The notes beneath the pieces were generated by a model. That model saw only the letters and a list, made by a program, of their open reading frames with translations. It did no database searches and was not told the origin of the DNA. A program made the translations under genes and the position numbers. DNA of 64,000 bases from Patiria miniata (lineage: Eukaryota > Echinodermata > Asteroidea > Valvatida > Asterinidae). Where the stretch lies: positions 12,249,016-12,313,015 of the forward strand of contig NW_024037051.1 in assembly GCF_015706575.1 (NCBI RefSeq), in the 5' to 3' direction. Position 1 is the stretch's first letter. Each line of letters begins with the position of its first letter. Positions 35,701 to 43,830 of the stretch are shown in pieces.

Positions 35701-36946
35701 GTGTATCCATGCCTGAAAAAAATTTAAGACCCAAAGCAATCAGGATCTTGTGGCAGCCAAGGCATTCTTTCTTTTTGTCTCTTTGTCACAGACTATCTTC
35801 ATGACAAGTACTCCAACAAGGATCCTGCTTGGTCCATCTGCTCCCGCTTCGATCTCAGAGCCAAGGATGCATTTGCAGGCGGTTGCACGGATACCAAGGT
35901 AAGGCCCATTTATGTAAATTCCAGTTGAAACCAGTTCCAACTAGTTTTATCAACTGGTGCCAGTTCAACTGGGAATTGGTGACTGGTTTTGACTGGTTTT
36001 ACCTAGTTTTGAACTGATACCAGTATAAGTGGCTTAATTAGGTCAGAACCAGTTAAACCAGTTCAAACCAGTCACCAATTCACCTGAGATAGCTAAGGGT
36101 TGACCACAGTTTGTTAAAGGTAAATTTACTGTGGAAGAATGCCTCCCCTCGACCTTTGACAGAATTTTAGACAGCTAAATTAAATGCACCTCATGCGTTA
36201 TCCCTATATAATGAAGATTCTAGACATTGTCATTAGGTAGTCTATGGAATAAACGCTTGCACGGCAAGCATCTATGATATGTGAGCAGGTTATGCAAAAC
36301 AACACTGTCTTTTACCTCCAGATTCTGACCATTCATGGGCGCCTTCTATTGTGTCTTTGGTGACCTGATGTTGTATGAGAAAAACGTGGCAGCTATTGAC
36401 CAATCAAGAGCTTTGGACAAATTTATGCTCTGATTATAAACGACGTCACAACTTCTAAAGGCGGCTGTAATTGGCAGCAGCATGTTTGTTTTTTGGTTTT
36501 TGATTGAGAAATGCAAATCTAATTAGCCAGTATTGTAGTCGAGCACTTTTTGTCAGCACTAGTCTTGGTCCGTTTAGGCAGGATTTGAATTTTTATTCCT
36601 CTATTTTACAGCTAGTCCCATGGCAAACACTGCAATGTTGCTCTGGCAGGGGTTTCTATCAACAAGATGACTTTTGTACCAACTTTCAATGCCTATACCT
36701 TGCTATTCCCATGGCTTGCTTACTTATGATGTAGTTCCCCACTAACTGGCCATCCTTATCACACTGTCCGTTCTGCAGATTACCAATCTCGAGATGGCCA
36801 AGACATTCTCAGCTATGGCCGTCAGTGGTCCCACCACAAGTCACGGCATTCCGGTCTTCCGATGGACCAGTGCATTCAACGATTCCCATATCGGACTACC
36901 GGAATCCTACAACTTCCCATTTGTCCTGATGGAACCGACTTTGTAG
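17651..36946 (+). CDS. PLBD1: Phospholipase B-like protein, PLBD1 type (10 exons, complete)
   Basis: Joining 17651-17714, 19666-19900, 21937-22156, 23564-23734, 28785-28929, 30599-30799, 33695-33829, 34724-34909, 35792-35898 and 36779-36946 gives 1632 nt, or 543 residues plus TAG, with GT-AG introns and consistent phases. Human PLBD1 is about 550 residues. Residues 1-21 are a signal peptide. Family landmarks follow in order: GHCS with the N-terminal nucleophile Cys at about 225, HSTW at 242-245, [61 protein letters not shown] and FRW. In the mammalian family the precursor is cut before the catalytic Cys, activating an Ntn-hydrolase fold in lysosomes or granules; phospholipase activity is reported but the natural substrate is debated. 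VEQIP, SYNIPF and RRDQ favour PLBD1 over PLBD2. The start was chosen because the ATG at 17630 is in another frame and only 17651 gives the leader. Introns carry many small transposons; none interrupts an exon. Confidence 0.93.
18275..18430. repeat. Near-perfect 156-bp palindrome
   Basis: GGGAATAACAGTGTGAGGA is mirrored at the right end, and most of the arms (about 70 bp each, including CACTGCGTGATAATGACCGG) pair. It lies in PLBD1-like intron 1, directly against the element at 18431-19182. One arm recurs at 29739-29822. Confidence 0.8.
18431..19182. mobile_element. TIR DNA element, copy 1 (non-coding)
   Basis: Ends are ATTAATAAATACCTT and AAGGTATTTATTAAT, a perfect 15-bp inverted repeat. The body matches, in reverse complement, about 28995-29745. 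Shared segments include AGACTTTTTGTGT/ACATAAAAAGTCT and the GATCGAGTTTCGACCAATCAG block. About 750 bp, with no transposase. Confidence 0.7.
19371..19540. repeat. Diverged relative of the hAT-like MITE
   Basis: Words shared with the elements at 10017 and 16037 in the same or inverted order (AAATTGAGAATATG, AGGATTTTTGGGAAAA, CTGGCGACGCC) suggest an old, rearranged copy in PLBD1-like intron 1. The flanking C tracts (19261-19284) fit. Confidence 0.45.
19666..19900 (+). CDS. PLBD1: PLBD1-like exon 2
   Basis: Residues about 22-100, starting [15 protein letters not shown] and containing [11 protein letters not shown] and [12 protein letters not shown], typical of the PLBD N-terminal part. Acceptor TTTTTGCCAG and donor GTAAGT are strong. 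Confidence 0.93.
19930..20010 (+). repeat. tRNA-like SINE head
   Basis: GGTTGTGGGTTCGAGTCCAGC is a T-arm/B-box-like sequence; the upstream A-box match is weak. It lies in PLBD1-like intron 2 and directly precedes another tRNA-like unit at 20107. Confidence 0.4.
20107..20192 (+). repeat. tRNA-derived sequence (SINE head)
   Basis: GTGCGGTAGCTCAGTCGATA is a clear tRNA D-arm/A box, and GTTGCGGGTTCAAATCTCGG a T-arm/B box, 60 nt apart. Acceptor-stem pairing is poor and no CCA or terminator arrangement fits, so I call it SINE-derived and not a functional tRNA. Confidence 0.55.
20208..20486. repeat. Small inverted-repeat element
   Basis: TAGGCCATCAGCCTCGG on the left faces CCCAGGCTGATGGCCTA on the right. 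About 280 bp, in PLBD1-like intron 2. Non-coding. Confidence 0.5.
21094..21467. mobile_element. TTAA-flanked MITE, family 2
   Basis: TTAA at both ends, with AGCTATAGTCCATCATTTGC on the left and its near reverse complement on the right. The centre has TTCCAACGGTGCGTCTTGAG, in which GTGCGTCTTGAGACGCAC is a palindrome. End layout and central TTCCAACG resemble the elements at 3536, 5007, 14114 and 54239. Confidence 0.75.
21937..22156 (+). CDS. PLBD1: PLBD1-like exon 3
   Basis: Residues about 100-173 ([20 protein letters not shown], then [20 protein letters not shown]). Two donors are possible 5 nt apart. The one at 22157 (AAG then GTAATT) is chosen because it keeps phase 0 with exon 4. Confidence 0.9.
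22309..22765. mobile_element. TIR MITE rich in CAAATTCGT words
   Basis: The 21-bp ends (GGCTATTTTAAAACATTTTT plus C, mirrored at 22745-22765) are a perfect inverted repeat. Inside, AGACGAATTTGAT / ATCAAATTCGTC pair around 22535. It lies in PLBD1-like intron 3. Confidence 0.7.
22790..23290 (-). repeat. tRNA-derived SINE, minus strand
   Basis: Read on the minus strand it begins near 23282 with GCTGCCAAGTGGGTGGCTAT (A-box region), then AGGTTCGATTACGGG (B box), followed by a roughly 400-bp non-coding body. It differs in sequence from the SINEs at 6294 and 35218. Confidence 0.55.
23564..23734 (+). CDS. PLBD1: PLBD1-like exon 4 (catalytic Cys)
   Basis: Residues 174-230, [18 protein letters not shown] to [12 protein letters not shown]. 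The Cys of GHCS (about 225) is where the family precursor is cleaved and which becomes the N-terminal nucleophile. Confidence 0.92.
24771..24843. repeat. Poly-C tracts
   Basis: Two C runs (24772-24780 and 24819-24842) in PLBD1-like intron 4, at the edge of an AGCATAGCCAAGGCCCCC sequence like those at other C/G-rich elements in this window. Confidence 0.8.
26834..27230. repeat. Foldback element with ~70-bp arms
   Basis: The left arm (26834-26900, with GTACTTCCACTACCTTGAGA) pairs imperfectly with the right arm (27160-27230, with TCCGAGTAGTGGAAGTATG). Both arms carry AGATTCTCCAT/ATGGAGAATC. Non-coding, in PLBD1-like intron 4. Confidence 0.55.
28048..28526. mobile_element. Foldback MITE ending ACTCGCCCTGTA, copy 1
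   Basis: Two arms of about 170 bp mirror each other around 28265 (AAGTTCTGTCCACGGATCAC against GTGATCTGTGGACAGAACCT). The right end is TTTTTACTCGCCCTGTA; the left end is diverged. A second copy at 37093-37443 keeps both ends, and a lone end lies at 32740-32769. Confidence 0.7.
28785..28929 (+). CDS. PLBD1: PLBD1-like exon 5
   Basis: Residues 231-279, [20 protein letters not shown] through AMSFSSYPG. The HSTW motif is conserved in the family and lies near the active site. Confidence 0.93.
28994..29830. mobile_element. TIR DNA element, copy 2 (inverted relative to 18431)
   Basis: Reverse-complement relative of 18431-19182 plus one arm of the 18275-18430 palindrome (GGGAATAACAGTGTGAAGAC at 29740). 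It starts with ATTAATAAATACCTTGGA. It lies in PLBD1-like intron 5; open frames over it are not genes. Confidence 0.6.
30599..30799 (+). CDS. PLBD1: PLBD1-like exon 6
   Basis: Residues about 279-345, [20 protein letters not shown] to GKIVAKYNS. It includes the conserved [12 protein letters not shown] segment. Confidence 0.93.
30897..31553. repeat. CpG-rich foldback element with GACGCGTCG words
   Basis: ACCTGATTTCATGAA at the left faces TTTGATGAAATCGGGTGC at the right. The subterminal parts are packed with CGACGCGTCG, ACGACGTGT and CGTCGTAAG words on both arms, and the interior (31080-31390) is AT-rich. It lies in PLBD1-like intron 6. Confidence 0.65.
31612..32100. mobile_element. TIR MITE with AGCTCAC...GACTCGGGT ends
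   Basis: The left end, GGTTCGTTCGAGTAGCTCAC, and the reverse complement of the right end, GGTGCGTTTGATTAGCTCAC, align over about 38 bp. About 490 bp, non-coding, in PLBD1-like intron 6 only 60 bp from the previous foldback element. Confidence 0.65.
33268..33515. repeat. Small TIR element
   Basis: TTCGCTCGTACCCCCGCCCT followed by GCAAACAGG on the left pairs with CCTGTTTGCAGGGCAGGGGT and TCCAGCGAA on the right. About 245 bp, in PLBD1-like intron 6. Confidence 0.65.
33695..33829 (+). CDS. PLBD1: PLBD1-like exon 7
   Basis: Residues about 346-390, [20 protein letters not shown] to [17 protein letters not shown] is a strong family signature. The donor GTCTGT is weaker than the others. A large minisatellite begins about 40 nt into the following intron. 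Confidence 0.92.
33871..34540. repeat. Minisatellite of ACAAGACCAAC units
   Basis: About 60 tandem copies of an 11-bp unit (ACAAGACCAAC, variants ACAAGACCATC and ACACGACCAAC), with a roughly 120-bp higher-order period visible twice (about 33970-34090 and 34090-34210). Because 11 is not a multiple of 3, all three frames stay open and give [11 protein letters not shown]-type repeats on one strand and Leu/Cys/Trp-rich ones on the other. It lies in PLBD1-like intron 7 and is not a gene. Confidence 0.9.
34724..34909 (+). CDS. PLBD1: PLBD1-like exon 8
   Basis: Residues about 391-452, [20 protein letters not shown] to MMAIMRYN. The [10 protein letters not shown] and YNLSGYP stretches match PLBD1. 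Confidence 0.93.
35218..35477 (+). repeat. tRNA-derived SINE, copy 2
   Basis: Same family as 6294-6563: GATTAGCGGTGCTTTCCTCG, B box GGTTCGAATCC, shared body, and the A-rich tail AAATAAACTAAATAAA. It lies in PLBD1-like intron 8, same strand as the gene. Confidence 0.78.
35792..35898 (+). CDS. PLBD1: PLBD1-like exon 9
   Basis: Residues about 453-488, [20 protein letters not shown] then [16 protein letters not shown]. The paired Cys residues (SICSR and GGCTD) correspond to conserved cysteines of the family. Confidence 0.9.
35910..36090. repeat. Cluster of ACCAGTT words and inverses
   Basis: More than ten copies of CCAGTT or AACTGG in both orientations form an imperfect hairpin (GGAATTGGTGACTGGTTT near 35971 against AACCAGTCACCAATTC near 36064). 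It starts about 12 nt after exon 9 of the PLBD1-like gene. Confidence 0.6.
36779..36946 (+). CDS. PLBD1: PLBD1-like exon 10 (C-terminus)
   Basis: Residues 489-543 and [35 protein letters not shown] and [14 protein letters not shown]. The C-terminus is a few residues shorter than in vertebrates. A foldback MITE starts about 145 nt past the stop. Confidence 0.92.
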   Translation: MTNLEMAKTFSAMAVSGPTTSHGIPVFRWTSAFNDSHIGLPESYNFPFVLMEPTL

Positions 36947-37092
36947 TACACCCATCTGTTATATGCTCTGCCCAAAAGACAAAAAAAAAAAAAAAAAATC
37001 CTGCTGCATGCACTTGCCAAGACATGGGCCGCTGGAAAATCCACATTTGTACCAGAGAGTTATTATAAAATTATTGAACGCTACCTTCTCAA

Positions 37093-37443
37093 ACCGGGTG
37101 AGTAAAAAAGAAGCAAAATCCAAATGTCGGTACCATTGTTTTAGTGAAGTTCTGCATGTAGCACTTTCAAAATCTATATGAAAGCGTAATTCATAAGCTT
37201 TCTTTCAGTACAAGAATCATTCCAATTATTCATGTACTTTTCAAGTTACCAAATTTTTAACACAACCACTGTTTTAAAGTTCTGTCCACGAATCACAAGA
37301 AGGTAAGTGTTCTTTCAGCAAAACGAAAACGAATCACGTAGGGATGTGTGTGAATTGTTTTCGTTTTGAAAGTGCTAGCTGCGGAACTTCACGAAAACAA
37401 TGGTCCCGACATTTGGGGTTCGTTTTTTTTTACTCACCCTGTA
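37093..37443. mobile_element. Foldback MITE ending ACTCACCCTGTA, copy 2
   Basis: Nearly full palindrome: GGGTGAGTAAAAAAGAAGC on the left and TTTTTTTTACTCACCCTGTA on the right, with arms of about 150 bp that include ACCATTGTTTT and GAAGTTC. It lies 147 nt past the PLBD1-like stop codon and so is probably transcribed in the 3' UTR. Confidence 0.75.
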
Positions 37444-38370
37444 CTTTGAAGCTGTATGATTTTGAATTCACGGTGTGTTTGTAGAACCTAATAACAGTAG
37501 ATGGAATGAATTTTGAATTGTACTCTATATGCAACGCGCAAGTACATGCAACATATGCAAGTCCCACACAGCGCGTTTGCTTTGTTTAATTACGCAGAAC
37601 AAAATCAAACGCTCATTTACTTATTGTGCTTTTCGGTTTGGGCGTATCGGCTGCAATAACAATCCGGTATAGAATAGGGACGCAGATATGCAAATAGCTG
37701 TACTACAGCCATACTTAATTACAAGTTTCCATGTAGGTTTGTGCATAAACATGGATGCCCCCAGCAGGCTTTGTACAGCGAGTTAGCGCTCCAGTAATTT
37801 GATAGAGCGCTGTATGGCTTTTAACCATATGTGGAATGGGCAGGGCTTACGTACGGGCAAATCTTGAACGTTCCATTGGAATGCCTTAAAATATTGAAAT
37901 CATAATATGTGCACAAATATTATAGCAATGTGATGAAAGTGAAATATTACTTATATTTAAATTTTTATACCTTATAAGTTCAGTGAAATATTAAATTTGT
38001 TAACAAAACAGTATGTAGATTTTCACTACTAAAGGAAAACTGATTGTGGTGAAGTTAATTTTTTAATATATTTAAATGATGACTTTTAATTTTTGTCATC
38101 AGAGAGCAATGAAATAGGACACAGATGTTGGAGTCGGATTAAGTTATTAATCACGGACTCTTAATTGCAAGACTTTGTCATGGCTGAAATAATATATTTT
38201 TAAAAAGGTTAATAAACTATTTAGTGTTTACATTATCATATATTCTTGTTCACTTGGAACACAGTTTAAGCTGCATGTGCATATAAACGTCTGATGTGAT
38301 GTCCAATCTTGATGTGCAGCTGGATCTCTGATACACATGCTGCTTAAAAATGCTTTCAAATTTAGCTCAA
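37444..38370. other. AT-rich intergenic DNA, no gene seen
   Basis: Nothing gene-like and no defined repeat. It separates the PLBD1-like gene from the repeat desert. Confidence 0.45.
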
Positions 38371-38390
38371 GGGCAAAGATCAATGTACCT

Positions 38391-38700
38391 CAACAGGGGC
38401 GGATCCAGGAATTTTTGCAGGGGGGTTGCATACAAAAAAATGCTGAAATCTAGATTTTTTTTGTTCTCCGGACACTTGACCAATGGGGGCACTGTTCAAG
38501 GGAGGGGGGGGGGGGTGGTACCAAACTTTCAATGGGGCCACTGTTTAAAAGTCGACGATTATTACCACTATATTACAGAAAAGGTGTACAAGTAACTCCT
38601 ATTAAGCTGGCTCTGTCCGTATTTTGTGCTGGTGGACATTATACCAACAACAATTTGTTTTGGGGTGTCAGAGCAAAGGGGGGGGGGGGGAGGGGGATTG
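38391..38700. repeat. GGGGCGGATCCAGGAATTTTTGC repeat region (G-rich)
   Basis: GGCGGATCCAGGAATTTTTG near 38399 recurs near 50556 as GAGCGGATCCAGGAATTTTT; each is followed within 20-110 nt by poly-G. It is probably a dispersed low-complexity element related to the other G-tract repeats here. Confidence 0.5.
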
Positions 38701-38737
38701 CATTATTTTTTATGAATTTTTCTATGAAAGAAAATAT

Positions 38738-39530
38738 TTTTGGACAATTACCTAATAAATAAATTGTCCATTAAATTGAAACTGTATCTTTTAATTGCTT
38801 GTGATGTCTTGAAAATGCCTCTTAATTTCCAAAAGCAACTGTCGAACAATTAAGTTAGTGCAACACTGCAACAACCACATAGAGTGTGGTCATCGTGTAA
38901 AATAAAACCTTCATTAAATTCAACTTTAAGGGAATAAAAATACCATAGGGCCTAAGGCCGCCTAGTCACGGTCGCTTTCCAGACGATAACCCAAGAAGTA
39001 CCTGTTGTATTGAATGGGAATCTTGTCTAGTGACTAATCGCGATATTTACAACACACGTCTGTTGAATACGGTAGAATTTGTCAAACAATACATTTAATG
39101 TAACCAAAACAATGTAGTGTATTCAGCGCGAAAATTACAATACGAACGTAAGTCAACTTTTATGTAACCCCCCAAAAAACCTTAAAAAAAATTAATAAAA
39201 TTTGGCGGACAATTACTCAATAAAAAATATTGTCTATTAAATTGAAATTGTATCTTTTAATTGCTCGTGATGTCTTAAATATGCCTGTTAATTTCCAGAA
39301 GCAAATGTCGAACAATAAAGTTAATTCAACCACCACAATAGAGTGTGTCGTCAGCCAGAAAAATGAAATCTTAGTTAGTTAAAGTCAACTTTAAGGGAAT
39401 AAAACCAACATACTCGTTTTCCAGACGATAACCCAAGAACTACTTAGTGTTGTGGATAGAAATTTGTCTAGTGATTAGTTTTGATATATCACACGTTTCT
39501 TTTGAATATACGTAGAAATTGTCAAACAAT
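38738..39530. repeat. Diverged tandem duplication of a ~350-bp unit
   Basis: Unit 1 (about 38738-39087) and unit 2 (about 39205-39525) share TGTATCTTTTAATTGCT, GTGATGTCTT, CAACTTTAAGGGAATAAAA and TTTTCCAGACGATAACCCAA-type blocks in the same order, about 467 bp apart. Non-coding. Confidence 0.7.
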
Positions 39531-40048
39531 TTATTGATAGTGTATAACGTCTAGCTCTCTCGGGTGAGAGACATTATCAAATAAAGAGTCGGGTACAAAT
39601 ATCTTACACACACACTAGTACTTTATTCGGGATTATTTACATCTCAGGTCAATAGAGGGCGCACTATATACAATGTAAAGTTAAGGCGTACATGATTATC
39701 TTATGGTGGCCCTGAAGGGACATCGCATATCGCGAACGTGTGCGCATACGTATGCGATGTCGCGAAATTTATCGCGAATGTGTGCGCACACGTATGCGAT
39801 GTCGCGAAATTTATCGCGAATATATGCGCACACGTATGCGATGTCGTGAAATTAATCGCGAATATGTGCGCACACGTATGCGATGTCGTGAAACAATTCG
39901 CGAATATGTGCGCACACGTATGCGAATTTGTTTGCAATGTCGTGAATTTTATTGCATACCTTGTCGCATACCTTTCAGTAAAATTCCTAATGAACTGGGG
40001 AGATGTAGCAGCTAGTCTGGAATCTAGACGTACTGTTAGATATAAATA

Positions 40049-40213
40049 GGGTCTGACTAATAAACCTTCGCGCGCACGCTGTTCCGCGCGCAAGTTTAAA
40101 ACTTGCGCGCGCAAATTTCAAAGTTGCGCAAGTAGCAAGTTTGCGCTCGACAGTACTAGTAGTAACGATTGCACTCGGAAAAGCGTGCGCGCGAAGGTTT
40201 ATTAGTCAGACCC
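40049..40213. mobile_element. Nested TA-flanked MITE
   Basis: A 31-bp inverted repeat starts GGGTCTGACTAATAAACCTT and continues CGCGCGCACGC; it is flanked on both sides by TA. It sits at the inner end of the left arm of the foldback element. Size and TA target suggest a Tc1/mariner-type MITE. Confidence 0.78.
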
Positions 40214-40230
40214 TATGTATATGGTGGTGT

Positions 40231-40837
40231 ACCCTAACGTGGCGCACTTCGAAGCATACCCAAATTTCCTCGTGTAGTGTTGCCAAACCTCTTTGTTGAC
40301 AAACCTCAAATTCATGCAGTGAAATACTGGTACTTTTACCTTATTAATGCTTGCTGTTTAACCTCTGTGAACAATTTCGGTTTCATAAAATTTAAGCCGA
40401 AATTAAAAAACGGTGGCGTCCGGAAATTGGGCACAATTTGGCGGAGTGTTCCCTAACGTGGCGCACTTAAATAAATCTCGGAAAATTCCAAATTAACATT
40501 TAAGAATTTCTGAAAACTTGATAAATTCTGATAAATCATTATTATCTCTACTTACATACCCAGCCAGATGTTTGTCACAAAATTATTTTCTTATTTTTCG
40601 GGGCATTTTCAAAGGGTTCACTTTGCACTTGAAAATAAAATCGGAAAATCACGCCAAAATAAGTTTTTCTTTTAACTTTGTAGCGGGTAAATAAATTCGC
40701 GATTTATGAACGGGAGTGTTTATAACTTGATGAAGTTTCACTTTCTGTGAAATTTCAGTTAAAACTTTTGCTCTAGCTAGGCGCTACAGGCGAAAAATCA
40801 AAGTGCGCCACGTTAGGGGCCGCGCCACGTTAGGGTA
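40231..40837. mobile_element. Second nested TIR element
   Basis: CCCTAACGTGGCGCACTT at the left and AAGTGCGCCACGTTAGGG at the right, with an extra CCACGTTAGGG repeat at the right end, flanked by TA. A third internal CCCTAACGTGGCGCACTT lies at 40449. About 610 bp, AT-rich inside, non-coding. Confidence 0.72.
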
Positions 40838-41399
40838 CATCAACAATATCTAACAGTACATCTAGATTCCAGACTAGCTGCTACAACTCCCCAGTTCATT
40901 AGGAATTTTACTGAAAGGTATGCGACAAGGTATGCAATAAAATTCACGACATTGCAAACAAATTCGCATACGTGTGCGCACATATTCGCGAATTGTTTCA
41001 CGACATCGCATACGTGTGCGCACATATTCGCGATTAATTTCACGACATCGCATACGTGTGCGCATATATTCGCGATAAATTTTGCGACATCGCATACGTG
41101 TGCGCACATATTCGCGATTAATTTCACGACATCGCATACGTGTGCGCATATATTCGCGATAAATTTCGCGACATCGCATACGTGTGCGCACATATTCGCG
41201 ATAAATTTTGCGACATCGCATACGTGTGCGCACACATTCGCGATAAATTTCGCGACATCGCGTACGTATGCGCACACGTTTGCGATATGCGATGTCCCTT
41301 CAGGGCCACCATATTATCTATATCTGTGTACAGGCGTAGGTCTATGGCCAGTGAGCGGACAGCTCTATAATCTACGTGAACATGTCAGGTATGGCGTGT

Positions 41400-41870
41400 C
41401 AAACGTTGCAATATTCAATATTTTGCAATATATATGTTGGATGTTCAATATGTGTTTGTTATCTTTTACATTTATGTGCGATGTTCAATATAAGTGTGCG
41501 ATGTTTTTCATTATTTGCGCGATGTTTAATATATTTGTGCGATGTTTTACAATATATGTGCGATGTTGTGTGCGATGTTTTACATTTATATGCGATGTTC
41601 AATTTATATGTGCGATGTTTTTGACGATATATATGTGCGATGTTTTCAATATTATGTTCGATTTTTTGCATTAAATATGCGATGTTTTTCGATACAATTG
41701 TGTGTGTTGTTTTACAATATATTTGCGATATTCTCAAATATGTGAGCGAAGTTTTACACATATGTTTGACACTTCGAGCTATTTGTATTCGATGTTTCAT
41801 CGGTATGTTTGCATTCGATCTTTCGCAATATGCATTTGATGTTTCCCTTTTCATTCGATGTTTCGTTAAG
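41400..41870. repeat. Degenerate tandem array of TGCGATGTT units
   Basis: About 20 copies of a GTGCGATGTT core spaced 20-30 nt apart with TTTACAATATAT-like spacers, decaying to the right into TTCGATGTTTC. It begins about 90 bp outside the right arm of the foldback element, whose 36-mers share the TGCGATGT word, so the two may be related. Confidence 0.65.
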
Positions 41871-42184
41871 AGTCAAAGTCTGGTTACTAGACCGCGAAAG
41901 TCTGACTATCATTTTGCCTAAAGTCAGTGTATGAGACGTCAGGGATCGCGTAAAGTGATTAGAGCCAGACCTAAACGGTAAAAACCGGAATTGTGGGTAA
42001 TTCTTTAAGCATACGCAATGCGTTCATCATTATTTGGGCAGTACCCGAAGCTGTGCCTGTACTACCCATAGTCTTATGTGCATCATCTATGCATTGGGGA
42101 GTGCATGACACATGGTCTGAGCTCCATGGCCGATGTGCACCTGTCCCGTTTAATGATCCAGTTACCTGATAATTTGTTAGCATA
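41871..42184. other. Short unique spacer
   Basis: No gene or repeat recognised. A 70-residue open frame on the minus strand (41971-42183) has no family resemblance. Confidence 0.4.
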
Positions 42185-42960
42185 AGCTGATGTAAAATTG
42201 GGCAAAATTAGATGTTTACGAAAAAAATCAAAAAATCAAATTGTAAGGAGGTAACCTTGCATTTTTTTAAGCAAAATCGGGAAAAATCAGATGTTTCTGG
42301 AAATTTGCAGATTGTATGGGGTTAGATGTTTATGAAACATTTTTTTTAAGAAACATTTCAAATTGTAAGGGGTGAACATTGCATATTTTAGCGAAATTGG
42401 GCAAAATCAGATGTTTCCAAAAAATTTCAGATGTAAGGGATTATAACCTTGCTTTTTTAGTGAAATTTCGCAAAGTTCGATGTTACGAAAAAATTCAAAT
42501 TGAAAGGGGTTAACCTCGCATTTTTTTAAAGCGAAAATGGGAAAAAATCAAATGTTTCTGGAAAATTGCAGATTGTAAGGTGTTAACCTTGCTTTTTGAA
42601 TAAGCTTGGGAAAAATTAGATGTTCATGAAAAAAATTCAAATTGGAAGGGGTTAACCTTGCATTTTTTTTTTTTGCAAAATAGGACACAATCAGATGATT
42701 CTGGAAAATTGCAGATTGTTAGGGCTTAACCTTTCCAGCAAAATTGGGCAAAAAGAAATGTTTATGAAAAATTTTAAATTGTAAGAGGTGTACCTTGTAT
42801 ATTTAGTAAAATTTGGCAAAATCAGATTTGTATGAAAAATCTAAAATGGTAAGGGGTTAACCTTGCTTTTTTTAGCAAAATTTGGAGCATATTTTACTAA
42901 AATTGGGCAAAATCAGATGCTTCTAAAAAATCCAGATGTAAAGTTTCCGCAAAAACAGCT
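42185..42960. repeat. ~70-bp satellite array, forward block 1
   Basis: About 11 diverged units built on AAGGGGTTAACCTTGCATTT, TTAGCAAAATTGGGCAAAAT and CAGATGTTTCTGGAAAATTG. It matches, inverted, about 45100-45870, including an unusual junction CAGATGCTTCTAAAAAATC. Confidence 0.88.
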
Positions 42961-43079
42961 GCTGAAAAAGAGCCCAATGTTGAACTTTACTGAGTCTGAG
43001 GTCTATCGAGGGGACGATCCTTATTTCAACTCCCGGAGATTCGCTGACAGTCTCTATTTTTCTTTTTAAGAAATTCGAA

Positions 43080-43830
43080 ATAGCTGAAGAGGGAGGTGAG
43101 AATCTATATGTGCCCAGATACAAAGAGTAGAAATCTACGCGTCTGCCTTTTTGGAAATACACAATTGCGGTGTTCATTGTTACGTAATGATCCGCCTAGC
43201 ACACGACTGTTTTGCACATTAGGCTGTGTTATGCAGCTTCCTAACAAACCAAACACACTGGGCTCATTATATCGACTTGTTTGTACCCATTAAGGTAAAG
43301 CAAATGGACCCAGTAATCTTCCTGGTGCGTTTGCTCACCTATAAAGACAACTTTTCTCAGTTTAAGGAAAATTCTAAGGTAACGAAATGGCCGAGTGGTT
43401 ACGATTCGTCGTCCACGGTTAGCGGGGTCCCGGGTTCGAATCCCGCTGGTGTCTTTTTGGTTTTTAACGTATGAGTTCAATTATTCACTATAAGAGATTT
43501 AATTTCCCGTCGTAAAGTACCAACAGTACCTTAGATTAATTGGTAAGCGCTGCTGCTGGTACTGTCCGCGAGTTCCAGGTTGGCGCCTTCGTACAGGTTC
43601 AGGGCATGTGGTCCACTCGGAGGATCAGGGCTTAGGGGCCGCCCTGTTCCTCCCTTAGCTCTTTGCTTTTACATGGTGCCTGGCCCTCCGGGGTTATATG
43701 GATGGATAGGGAAGGAAGTGTGTATTGGTCGGGGACGCCGAGACCCCGGAAGAGAACTAAGGGATCGGCTGGGGCATTGTTATGGCTCAGACCGATCCCT
43801 GAAAGCTTGACTAGCACATAACTTTTTGAT
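43080..43830 (+). repeat. Compound tRNA-derived repeat, copy 2
   Basis: Same order as 11258-12005: CAGATACAAAGAGTAG start, first tRNA-like module (GGCCGAGTGGTTACGATTCG, then GGGTTCGAATCCC), second module (TTAGATTAATTGGTAAGC), then the conserved tail. From about 43500 rightward it is part of the large inverted duplication. Confidence 0.75.

Larger units (their letters stand above)
39702..41312. mobile_element. Long foldback element with arms of tandem 36-mers
   Basis: Inverted arms 39702-40047 and 40845-41312 start with TATGGTGGCCCTGAAGGGAC and are flanked by a direct repeat ATTATCT (39695-39701 and 41313-41319), a probable 7-bp target duplication. Each arm is a tandem array of a roughly 36-bp unit (GCGAATATGTGCGCACACGT then ATGCGATGTCGTGAAAT), about 5 units on the left and 8 on the right, then a unique inner segment ending TACTGTTAGATAT. 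The plan resembles the foldback (FB) class of DNA transposon. No transposase is present. Two further elements sit between the arms. Open frames with MCAYVCDVAKF-type repeats come from the 36-mers. Confidence 0.8.

Noticed and set aside
38738-39530. Pair of direct repeats considered as LTRs
   Set aside because: Only about 120 bp lies between them, with no primer-binding site, polypurine tract or coding sequence; a tandem duplication is simpler.
39730-39960. CRISPR-like array of ~36-bp repeats
   Set aside because: The repeats are contiguous with no spacers, are mirrored in the opposite arm, and the genome is eukaryotic.
39701-41674. Open frames up to 240 codons with MCAYVCD or HTCAHIFA repeats
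   Set aside because: They arise from the tandem 36-mers of the foldback element and occur on both strands.
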